33,620 nt of DNA, taken from contig PKDJ01000024.1 in the NCBI GenBank assembly GCA_002862545.1, positions 1 to 33,620 of the forward strand, in the 5' to 3' direction. A program made the translations under genes and the position numbers. The notes under the pieces are model-generated. The model had not been told where the DNA came from and did not search any database. It saw only the letters and a program-made list of their open reading frames with translations. The stretch comes from Pseudomonadota bacterium (GTDB taxonomy: Bacteria > Myxococcota_A > UBA796 > GCA-2862545). Below, in pieces: positions 24,948-32,382 of the stretch (the first letter of the stretch is position 1; every line of letters starts with the position of its first letter).

Positions 24948-25085
24948 CTCTCCAAGGTCATGATGGCTGTGAACCACTGACAACGTGATGCCCCCCCCGT
25001 CGATGCGACTGGCGGTTCTCTTCCGTTCGGCGTAAGGTCGGTCGGAGCGCGGACGTGAGCGTCCTCGCCGTTCCCTGGAGTGAGA

Positions 25086-26027
25086 ATGAAGGCGATGGTC
25101 GAGCTCCTGGTGCGCCGTGAAGGCACGCCGCCACAGATTCAGATCGGCCGAGCTGCTGCGCGCCTCGGTCGCTCGCCGAGCAACGACATCATCGTCGACG
25201 TGGCACGCGTCTCCTGGCACCACGCCGTCTTGTGGTGCGAGAGCGATGCCCTCTGGGTGCGCGACACCGGCAGCACCAATGGTGTGAAGGTGAACGGCAA
25301 GCGAATCGAGACGCCCACACAGCTGAGCGTCGGCGACGTCGTCTCCCTAGGAGCGACCGAGGCCGTCCGAGTGGCCTCGCTCACTGGAGCTGCCCCTCCG
25401 ACTACCCTGGTGCGCGACCTCGCGACCGGCGTCTCCCTGGCGGTGCGCGGCACCCTGCGTATCGGCAACAGTCCACTTGCAGACCTCCGTGTCGAAGAAG
25501 GGGATCTCACCGTCCATCTCGACGATGACGGTGTCTGGCTCGAGACCGCGGATGGCCTCGATGAGGTGCCCCACGGAACCACCTTTGCCGTGGGTGAGCG
25601 TCAGTTCATCGTCGAGCATGGGGCAGATGCCCGCGTGGCCACACGCGAGGTCGTTCCCAACACATTCCCTATTCGCATCTCCACGACTCTGAACGGTGTG
25701 ACGGGCCCAGAAGCGCAGCTCACCGATCTCGACGGACACTCCGACCCACTGCTGGTCTCCGCCGACAACGCTGCAGTGCTCCTACACCTCCTCGTCCAGC
25801 AGCTCGAGTCCGACCGAGAGGCCGGAGCCGCAAACCCTGGCTGGCGCTCGGACAGCGACCTGAACTCCGGCATCTGGGGCCGTCGCGGCGAGCTCGATCC
25901 CAACGCCATTCACGTCGTGATCTATCGCCTGCGTAAAGAGTTCGAGGCTGCAGGGTACGACCCTCGCTGCATCCAGAAGAGTCGCCGCCGCACGCGTCTC
26001 CGCGTCGCAGAGGTCGCCACCCGCTGA
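25086..26027 (+). CDS. FHA domain-winged helix transcription regulator
   Basis: A 313-residue protein. An N-terminal FHA phosphothreonine-binding domain has the expected residues: GRS (29-31), RVSWHH (41-46) and TGSTNG (61-66). A second beta-rich, FHA-like but degenerate segment spans about 105-185. Residues about 225-305 match the OmpR/PhoB-type winged-helix effector domain: SDLNSGIWG, then NAIHVVIYRLRKEFE as the recognition helix, and a basic wing (KSRRRTRLRV). No receiver domain is present. It is therefore predicted to bind DNA in response to Ser/Thr-kinase signals. The ATG at 25086 has GGAG 5 nt upstream (the track starts at the GTG 25080). It is divergent from the MopE-like gene and may regulate it, which is inference. 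Confidence 0.87.
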   Translation: MKAMVELLVRREGTPPQIQIGRAAARLGRSPSNDIIVDVARVSWHHAVLWCESDALWVRDTGSTNGVKVNGKRIETPTQLSVGDVVSLGATEAVRVASLTGAAPPTTLVRDLATGVSLAVRGTLRIGNSPLADLRVEEGDLTVHLDDDGVWLETADGLDEVPHGTTFAVGERQFIVEHGADARVATREVVPNTFPIRISTTLNGVTGPEAQLTDLDGHSDPLLVSADNAAVLLHLLVQQLESDREAGAANPGWRSDSDLNSGIWGRRGELDPNAIHVVIYRLRKEFEAAGYDPRCIQKSRRRTRLRVAEVATR

Positions 26028-26038
26028 GGGCACGATCT

Positions 26039-26239
26039 CTACTTGCGGGCGACGATGAAGCCCTTCGTCTTCACTTCCTCGACGGCCACGCGAGCCTTGT
26101 CGAGCTCGGCCGTGAGGTCAGAGACGATGTCGCCTGCAAGCAGCGAGATGAACATGGCAGAGATGCAAGTCATCATCACCATGATCATGTACTCGGTGCC
26201 CGTGCGTCCGGCCTCGTCCTTGATGAATCGGTAGAACAT
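26039..26239 (-). CDS. Flp/type IVb pilin-like protein
   Basis: A 66-residue protein. The N-terminus MFYRFIKDEAGRTGTEYMIM, followed by a hydrophobic helix (MVMMTCISAMFISLLA), matches the Flp/Fap pilin pattern, in which a prepilin peptidase cleaves after Gly and a Glu-Tyr pair sits five to six residues into the mature part. The C-terminal half is charged (DKARVAVEEVKTKG). GGAG lies 6 nt before the ATG. No other tad/flp assembly gene is present in the window, so it is an orphan here. It could serve as a minor pilin or membrane-anchored peptide. Confidence 0.72.
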   Translation of the reverse strand: MFYRFIKDEAGRTGTEYMIMVMMTCISAMFISLLAGDIVSDLTAELDKARVAVEEVKTKGFIVARK

Positions 26240-26360
26240 TGCCTGCTCCGTGGGTTGGCTGCGTCGTCGGTGAGACGCTCGTGCCGCGTCGGCACGATTC
26301 GAGACTGAACCCTCGACAGACCACTGTGGCTTGAGCTTGGCTTACAGCCCGACGTGTCAG

Positions 26361-26382
26361 AGTTGCTCCATTCCAAGCAACT
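26361..26382. promoter_or_regulatory. 7-bp inverted repeat upstream of the 26431 gene
   Basis: AGTTGCT / AGCAACT flank an 8-nt spacer (CCATTCCA), about 50-70 nt before the ATG at 26431, in the 191-bp gap divergent from the pilin gene. It could be an operator or a hairpin in the leader RNA. Confidence 0.3.
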
Positions 26383-26430
26383 GCATTCGGGACTCCTTTG
26401 GCGTTGGACGTTGAGCCCGCTGGAGGACCC

Positions 26431-27666
26431 ATGTGGCCACTGCTCACACTCGCGACTCTCGCTCTCGCCGGAACCGAAGGCCCAGAGCGCACCACGGTCG
26501 ACCTTCGCAGGACCGTGTGGACCGATGATGCCGTGTCCATGCACGATGGCGAGGGCGCCGGCGGCGTCGTCGCGATCACCGACGCAGACGCGATGATCAC
26601 CGGTCACGTCACGGCTGGCATCGTCCAGCTCGGAGCAGTGCTTCCCGCCACACGGATCGCCGACGGCTTCGGCTACGCCGCTGCCGACGCGCGCGTCTCC
26701 CTCGCGAATCACCCCCGCAGTGGCCTCGGCTTCGCCCTGGCCGCGCGCGCCTGGCGACCAGACGGTCGGTCGGTCGAAGGTGGCGGCGTCGAGATGACGG
26801 CCGCTGGCGAGATTCCACTCGGTCCCGTCTCCATGCTCGCGAACGCCGGAGTGGTTCGCTCCAGCGGCTGGAAGCCCGTGGTTCGCAGCGCAATCGCCAC
26901 ACCCCTCGAGGCCCGGTTCGGCGCGTCCGCCGAGCTCGCGGTCGGCACGGATGTTCCCGAGGCGATGACCAGCGTGTGGACCCGTGTTGGACCCGTCGCC
27001 CTGCGGCTCGGTGCCGGCTCGGCCCTGCCCATGACGGCCAGCACACTCCGCGGTGTCGCCTCGGTGGCGCTGCTGCCGCGCAACCGGCACGACCGCGACG
27101 CCGATGCCGTCGTCGACAGCGAGGACCTCTGCCCCTGGGACGCGGAGGATGTCGACGGCTGGGAAGACGAGGACGGCTGCCCCGACCCCGTCCGCCTGGT
27201 CGTCAAGGCTGTCGACGTGCTGGGCCGCGAGGTCCCCGGTGCCGAGTGGGCCGCCAACAACTCCTTCGGTCATGCTCCTGGCGGCACGCTCGTCGAGCCC
27301 GGACCCGTGGCCGTCCGAGCCTGGGCGCCCCGCTACGATGCCTCGACCGTCGTGATCGACGGCGAAGGCGGAGGCACTCGGACCGTCAAGGTCGTGCTTC
27401 ACCGCCAGGTCGGCGACCTGGACGTGGCCGCCGTCAACCGCCAGGGCGAGAGCATCGACGCGACCTGGCGCGTCGTCTCCGGTCCGCCCACGACGGAGCC
27501 CTCCCCGCATGGCTTCAGCATCCCGGGCTGGTACGACATCGAGGTCAACGCTCCGGACCACGCCCCCGTCGTCAAGACCGTCCGGGTGTTCTCGACCGGC
27601 ACGACGCTCCTCGACGTGACGCTCGACCGCGCCCCCGCCGAGTCCGTCGCAGACGCTGGCGAGTGA
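26431..27666 (+). CDS. Envelope protein with beta-barrel-like N-terminus and TSP3 repeat
   Basis: A 411-residue exported protein with signal peptide MWPLLTLATLALAG. Residues about 20-215 are rich in alternating hydrophobic beta strands and resemble an outer-membrane beta barrel. Residues about 217-252 hold one thrombospondin type 3 calcium-binding repeat (DRDADAVVDSEDLCPWDAED and EDEDGCPDP). The rest consists of two or three beta-sandwich modules resembling carboxypeptidase-regulatory or PEGA domains. This order is close to that of OmpA-type proteins, but no C-terminal OmpA peptidoglycan-binding domain was seen. The ATG at 26431 follows GGAGG by 4 nt; the track start at 26398 is rejected. Confidence 0.78.
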   Translation: MWPLLTLATLALAGTEGPERTTVDLRRTVWTDDAVSMHDGEGAGGVVAITDADAMITGHVTAGIVQLGAVLPATRIADGFGYAAADARVSLANHPRSGLGFALAARAWRPDGRSVEGGGVEMTAAGEIPLGPVSMLANAGVVRSSGWKPVVRSAIATPLEARFGASAELAVGTDVPEAMTSVWTRVGPVALRLGAGSALPMTASTLRGVASVALLPRNRHDRDADAVVDSEDLCPWDAEDVDGWEDEDGCPDPVRLVVKAVDVLGREVPGAEWAANNSFGHAPGGTLVEPGPVAVRAWAPRYDASTVVIDGEGGGTRTVKVVLHRQVGDLDVAAVNRQGESIDATWRVVSGPPTTEPSPHGFSIPGWYDIEVNAPDHAPVVKTVRVFSTGTTLLDVTLDRAPAESVADAGE

Positions 27667-27777
27667 TCACGAGGGGACTGGCTCCCGCTTCCAGTCCGCC
27701 GGTCCCTCACCAGCCCCCGACAACTCTGACCTGTCCTTCAGCGCGATGGCCACTAGTCTCATCGTGCTGGAGGACGA

Positions 27778-29703
27778 ATGCTTTGGTTGTGGGTGAGCCT
27801 CGCGCTCGCGTCGGATGCGACGAGGCTCGGCTGGGTACACCTCGGGCAGGGTGAGACGAGCAAGGCCATGCTCGACGCGAAGCGGGCGCTGACAGATGAC
27901 CCCGACAGCCTCGAGGCCCACCGAATCTACGCCACTTCAGCACTTCGAAACTACCGAGAGCGCGACGCCGTCACCTCCATGTACGAGACGTGGCACGCCG
28001 AGGAGCCACAGAGCGCCGCGGCCCGACTCGGTCTCGCGACCTCGCTCCAAGCCCTGAGGCCCGACGGCTGGTGCGAGAGGGTGTCGACCTTGCTCGACGA
28101 GCCGTCTTCGGACCCCTCGGAGGCCTACCAGCAGCTGCGCGTCTTGCTGTCGGCTGCGCGCAGCTGTGATGCGCTCGACCCAGACGACATCACACAGCAG
28201 ATCCTCGAGGCTGCGCGCGCCGAGGGGGCCACAGGCTCGGTCGTCGGCTGGGCCTACCAGCAGCGCCTCAAGGAAGGCGTCACGGCTGAGTCCGTGGCCG
28301 ACCTCACGACCACTCTGGAGGCGAATCCTGGCCGAATCGACTCCATCGCGCGCCACGTCTGGGCCGACAAGGGGCGGCACGCCAAGGCAGCACGCGGAAT
28401 CGTGCTCACCGAGGCAGCCCGCTACGCCGAGTCCGACGACCTCGGACTGCGCTGGCTCGCACACGAGGTCTTCACCGAGGCAGGCGATCCTCGAGCCCAG
28501 GAGCTGGGGGAGGCCCTCCACAAGGAAGATCCCCGCAGCGGTGACGATGAGTGGACCCCCCTCATGCAGGAGATCTACGACGCGAACCGCAAGCCGACCC
28601 ACGAGCTCGGGCTGGCGGCCCTCGACGCACTCGACGTCGACCCGGGCGATCCGGCCTACTCTCTCCTGCTCGAGCTCCGGGCAGAGCGACTCGAGGGTCT
28701 CGGCGACGAAGACGGGGCCTACGCCAACACCAAGCGGATGGCCCAGCACGCCCCAGACAGCCCACGCCTCGTCAACCAGTGGGCCTGGTCCGCTGCTCTG
28801 CGCGGTGAGGACCTCGAGGATGCACTCGCTGCCATGGATAGGGTCCTCGCCCTCGATCCTCCGGTGTGGTCGGCCGAGGAACCGCACGACCGCTGGGCAG
28901 AGGCCATGCGCCGGGGTCGAGCCGGCCGCATCGACACGCGCGGATGGCTGCTCTATCGGCTCGGTCGACTCGAGGAGGCACGCGACGCCATCCGAGAGGC
29001 CCTCCGGCTCGCAGACAGTCCGGTCGTGCATGAACACCTGGCGTTCGTGCTCCGGGATCTCGACGATCGCGCCGCTGCCTTCGCCCACGCCTCGACCGCG
29101 CTGATCGCGTATGAAGAAGACGACCGCGACGAGGAGTTCGACGCCCTCGTCAGTGAGCTCTGGCAGACCCATGGTCGCTGGCATCCCCATGGCCTGGACG
29201 GCTGGGTCGAGCAGCAGCGAGCCACACGCGACGCCGAGGACGATGACGAAGAAGAGCCCGACGGGGAAGAACATCCTCTCGTGGGTCAGGCCTTCCCCCT
29301 CGACGTGGTCGATGCCCTCAGAGGCGGAGCCATTGAGCTGACCGATCTCGAGGGTCCGCTCGTCGTGGACGTCTGGGCCACCTGGTGCGGTCCCTGCGTC
29401 TCAGGCATGCCCCACCTGCAGGAAGTCGCGAGCGCCTACGCCGAGCGGAATGTGCGGGTCGTCGGCCTGTCGGTCGACGACAAGAAGGCGCCCGCGATCG
29501 CCTTCTTCCGAGGCGCCGGCGAGATGTCCTACGACCTCGCCTGGATCGGAGGGAAGGGCTGGGACGTCCTCCAGCTCACCGGCATTCCCGCGCTGTTCGT
29601 CATCGACGCCGATGGCACCGTCATCGAGCAGATCCAGGGGTATGGCGGCGCCAACGACACACGCCTCGAGATGGCCCTCGACGCCGCCCTCGCGCCTGGC
29701 TGA
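27778..29703 (+). CDS. TPR protein with C-terminal TlpA-type thioredoxin domain
   Basis: A 641-residue exported protein with a minimal signal peptide (MLWLWVSLALA). Residues about 15-480 are TPR-like helical repeats (for example LGQGETSKAMLDAKRALTDD and LYRLGRLEEARDAIREAL). An acidic linker (EDDDEEEPDGEE) leads to a TlpA/ResA-type thioredoxin domain from about residue 500, with active site WCGPC at 536-540 and the cis-Pro loop GIPALF. It should act as a periplasmic thiol-disulfide reductant tethered to a protein-binding scaffold. GGAGG lies 5 nt before the ATG. It ends 9 nt before the convergent L-domain lipoprotein gene. Confidence 0.88.
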   Translation: MLWLWVSLALASDATRLGWVHLGQGETSKAMLDAKRALTDDPDSLEAHRIYATSALRNYRERDAVTSMYETWHAEEPQSAAARLGLATSLQALRPDGWCERVSTLLDEPSSDPSEAYQQLRVLLSAARSCDALDPDDITQQILEAARAEGATGSVVGWAYQQRLKEGVTAESVADLTTTLEANPGRIDSIARHVWADKGRHAKAARGIVLTEAARYAESDDLGLRWLAHEVFTEAGDPRAQELGEALHKEDPRSGDDEWTPLMQEIYDANRKPTHELGLAALDALDVDPGDPAYSLLLELRAERLEGLGDEDGAYANTKRMAQHAPDSPRLVNQWAWSAALRGEDLEDALAAMDRVLALDPPVWSAEEPHDRWAEAMRRGRAGRIDTRGWLLYRLGRLEEARDAIREALRLADSPVVHEHLAFVLRDLDDRAAAFAHASTALIAYEEDDRDEEFDALVSELWQTHGRWHPHGLDGWVEQQRATRDAEDDDEEEPDGEEHPLVGQAFPLDVVDALRGGAIELTDLEGPLVVDVWATWCGPCVSGMPHLQEVASAYAERNVRVVGLSVDDKKAPAIAFFRGAGEMSYDLAWIGGKGWDVLQLTGIPALFVIDADGTVIEQIQGYGGANDTRLEMALDAALAPG

Positions 29704-29712
29704 GAGGAGAGC

Positions 29713-30870
29713 TCAGGGACAGTCGCCGCCGTTGTTCTCGACCACCTTGCTGCCCGATGCCTGAACGACGGCAGCAGCCAGCTCTGCGGCCGACTGGCAC
29801 AGCGAGGCGTTGTCGGTGATCCGGACGTCACTCCCCACCGACTCCAGAGACGTGATCGCGTCGACGCTGGTGAGGCTCGCGTTGGCGGTGATCTCGAGGT
29901 CCGTGCCCACGGTCTCGAGTCCCACGAGACCATCGATGTTGGCGAGGCGCGCGTTGGAGGCCACCGTGAGGCTGTCACCCACCCCGACGAGTCCCGGCAT
30001 GCCGTCGACTCCGAGCAGGTTCGCGTTGCCGCGGATCGATAGAGCGCCACCCACCTGCTCGAGCTCGTCCAAGCCCGCGAGGCTGGTGAGTGCCTCATTG
30101 TCTTCGATCTGCAGACCCCAGCCGACCGTCTCGATGGCACTCAGGCCCGCGAGCGACGAGAGCGCTGCGTTGCCGCGGACCGTGAGGTTGTAGTCGACCT
30201 CGTACACGCCGGACAGACCGCTCAGATCGGTGAGCGAGGCGTTGTTGGTCAGCGTGAGATCACCCTGGACAATGGTCAGACCCGCGAGACCCGACAGCGC
30301 CGCGAGTGCGTCGTTGTCGTCGATGACGATCCAGCCAGCCAGCGTCATCGTCGAGAGCCCGTCCAGGTCAGCCAAGACCAGGTTGCGCTCGATGGCGATG
30401 GTGTTCCCGACGAACTTCAGCGCACTCAGGGCCGAGGTCGAGCCGAGCGTCGGGTTGTCGGCGATTCGGAGGGTCTGCTCCACACGCTCCAGAGCGTCGA
30501 GACCGCTGAGCGAGGCGAGGTTGCGGTTCGCGCGGATCGTCAGGCTCCCCACGCGCTCCAGCGCCTCCAGACCCGACAGGTCGGTCAGCTCGTCTGCGTC
30601 GATCACGACCTCTCCGTCCACAGACTCGAGGCAGGCGAGCGCCGACAGATCGGTGACGCTGTCGTCGGGCTTGATGGTCAGGTCGCCGGTGATGGTGCGA
30701 CACGCTGCGGCTCCGAGCAGGCGCTCCGCATCCGTGACGTCGAAGCTCCGATCGCACTTCGTGCAGCCTGCCGTGTCGACCGCAGAGCTGGTCGTGCTCC
30801 CTCGCTTCTTGCCCTTGCCGTCGCTCCCGCCACAGCTCACCAGGAGGAGTACCAAGATCGGACGCATCAT
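29713..30870 (-). CDS. L-domain/LRR-like repeat lipoprotein
   Basis: A 385-residue lipoprotein with signal MMRPILVLLLVSC (lipobox LVSC). A short Ser/Thr-rich linker and a Cys pair (CTKC) are followed by about eleven repeats of 23-25 residues of the type L..V.G.L.I..N..L..L.GL..L, which resemble receptor L-domain solenoids. It starts at ATGATG overlapping the stop of the sulfatase-like gene, with GGAG 8 nt upstream; either ATG (30870 or 30867) is possible. The overlap implies translational coupling. It is likely an outer-membrane binding protein; the ligand is unknown. Confidence 0.82.
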   Translation of the reverse strand: MMRPILVLLLVSCGGSDGKGKKRGSTTSSAVDTAGCTKCDRSFDVTDAERLLGAAACRTITGDLTIKPDDSVTDLSALACLESVDGEVVIDADELTDLSGLEALERVGSLTIRANRNLASLSGLDALERVEQTLRIADNPTLGSTSALSALKFVGNTIAIERNLVLADLDGLSTMTLAGWIVIDDNDALAALSGLAGLTIVQGDLTLTNNASLTDLSGLSGVYEVDYNLTVRGNAALSSLAGLSAIETVGWGLQIEDNEALTSLAGLDELEQVGGALSIRGNANLLGVDGMPGLVGVGDSLTVASNARLANIDGLVGLETVGTDLEITANASLTSVDAITSLESVGSDVRITDNASLCQSAAELAAAVVQASGSKVVENNGGDCP

Positions 30871-32273
30871 CGGGGCAGCTCCGGAGGCCACGTCAGCGGC
30901 CAGCGACTCGTGTTGATCACCCCCTCGGCCTGCTCGACACGGGGCTTGAGCAGCTCCCACATCTCCAGCGTGGTGGGGTCGTCGGGGGCGTAGAGATTCA
31001 CGGCTTCGGACGGATCGTCCGCGACGTTCGTGACGACCACCCGCCCATCCGACCAGTAGAACTGGATGCGGCGCGTGTCGCGGACGATGGACTGGACCAC
31101 ACCGGCCCTCGCGATCGACATGCTGTAGCGCACCCGATCGGGCTCGATGTCATCGATGATCTGCCCCGTCATGGTGGCGGGAGGCTCGACGCCGTACAGA
31201 TCGAGCATCGTGGGGGCGATGTCGATGGTCGACACCGGGCCGTCGTAGGACCCCGGCCGGATGTTCTTCGCCCAGAAGAAGGCGATGACCTGATTCTCGG
31301 GGTCGTAGAGGTCCCAGGCGTGGGTCTGGTTGCCGTGCTCCCAGAAGGCCTCGCCGTGGTCGGCCCAGAACACGACGAGCGTGTCGTCGAGCCGGCCGGA
31401 CGCATCGAGCAGACGCCACGCATCCTGGAGCATGTCGTCCATGTAGGTGCACTCCGCCTCGTACCGAATGCGGAGCTGGGTCTCGAGCTCGGCCTTCATG
31501 CCGGGAGAGAGATCGGAGTAGCCCGCACCCGAATTGACCGCGTAGTGCTCGTCGCGCATCGACAGGTCCCAGGGGAGCTCGGTGCGGCCCTCGAGCCGCT
31601 CCAGGTACTCCTCTGGCGGATCGTAGGGCGCGTGCGGGTCGTACAGGTGAGCATGGAAGAACCAGCTCTGGTCGTCGGGCAAGGCCAGCAAGTCGGGAAT
31701 CAGGGTGTCCATGACGGGGCCCGCCTTGGCACCTCCCATCGCCCGAAAAGTGTCGAAGCCCTGGGTGTTGCCCCAGGCCGGGTCGAGCCAGCCGTTCGTC
31801 GAGATCAGCTCGGTGACGTACCCACTGTCACGCAGGACCTCGGCCAAGAAGATGGAGTCGTCGGGGATCGACTCGCCCTCACGAGCACCGAGAATCGGCT
31901 CGAAGCCTGCATCGATCCCATGGCGGCCGGACATCGTGCAGCTGGTTCCCGCACCCGTCCAGTTTCCGCACTGGTGCGCATCGTCGAGCACGAAGCCCTC
32001 GGCCATCAGCCCATCGAGAAACGGCATCAGGTCGTCACCGCCGTACCGGGACCAGACGTCCTGCCGGAGAGTGTCGATGGAGATCCACAAGATGTTCTGG
32101 GGCACGGGACCGTCGAACTGGATCAGCCCCTTCGGCCCAGTGGGCTCGGTCGTGTCGCCCGTCGTCGTCGTCTCGGTCTCCGTAGAGGTGGGAGTCGTCG
32201 AGGACTTCGAGGAGTCACGGAGCTTGTCGCCAGAGCCACAAGCCACCAACCAGATCAGGGTCAGAGCACGCAT
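30867..32273 (-). CDS. Sulfatase/alkaline-phosphatase superfamily lipoprotein
   Basis: A 468-residue lipoprotein (MRALTLIWLVACGSG, acylation at Cys12) with a Ser/Thr-rich linker (residues 20-45). The sulfatase fold is shown by the first metal-binding segment ILWISIDTLRQD (Asp67), HLYDPHAPYDP (near 209-219) and WADHGEAF (Asp305-His306). The formylglycine motif CxPxR is not intact: the region reads NWTGAGTSCTMSGRHGI, so either Thr106/Thr110 or Cys112 stands where the nucleophile should be. It may therefore be a Thr-dependent phosphoesterase or transferase, or an inactive homologue. TACACT lies 6 nt before the ATG at 32273 with no ribosome binding site, so I chose it over 32330. The downstream L-domain lipoprotein gene is coupled by an ATGA overlap. 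Confidence 0.85.
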   Translation of the reverse strand: MRALTLIWLVACGSGDKLRDSSKSSTTPTSTETETTTTGDTTEPTGPKGLIQFDGPVPQNILWISIDTLRQDVWSRYGGDDLMPFLDGLMAEGFVLDDAHQCGNWTGAGTSCTMSGRHGIDAGFEPILGAREGESIPDDSIFLAEVLRDSGYVTELISTNGWLDPAWGNTQGFDTFRAMGGAKAGPVMDTLIPDLLALPDDQSWFFHAHLYDPHAPYDPPEEYLERLEGRTELPWDLSMRDEHYAVNSGAGYSDLSPGMKAELETQLRIRYEAECTYMDDMLQDAWRLLDASGRLDDTLVVFWADHGEAFWEHGNQTHAWDLYDPENQVIAFFWAKNIRPGSYDGPVSTIDIAPTMLDLYGVEPPATMTGQIIDDIEPDRVRYSMSIARAGVVQSIVRDTRRIQFYWSDGRVVVTNVADDPSEAVNLYAPDDPTTLEMWELLKPRVEQAEGVINTSRWPLTWPPELPR

Positions 32274-32279
32274 GACCGG

Positions 32280-32285
32280 AGTGTA
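32280..32285 (-). promoter_or_regulatory. Candidate -10 element for leaderless start at 32273
   Basis: On the minus strand, TACACT (four of six bases match TATAAT) lies exactly 6 nt before the ATG (GATACACTCCGGTCATG). There is no Shine-Dalgarno sequence. It would drive the sulfatase-like/L-domain operon. Confidence 0.42.
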
Positions 32286-32382
32286 TCGCGGTCCCTGACA
32301 GACCTGTACAGCGCCTGGACCGCTCACCACTGGACCGCCCCGGCACGCCGCGCTACCGACGCGCGCCTCGCGGAGGGCTCCG

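Noticed and set aside
22758-24980. 740-residue plus-strand ORF opposite the MopE-like gene
   Set aside because: Its Val/Ala-rich, periodic translation is the exact antisense of the Asp/Cys repeats. The minus-strand gene has a signal peptide, Cys repeats and a sorting tail, so this is a codon-bias shadow.
27937-29274. 445-residue minus-strand ORF
   Set aside because: Antisense to the TPR-thioredoxin gene, which has a signal peptide and a WCGPC motif; no domain in the shadow.
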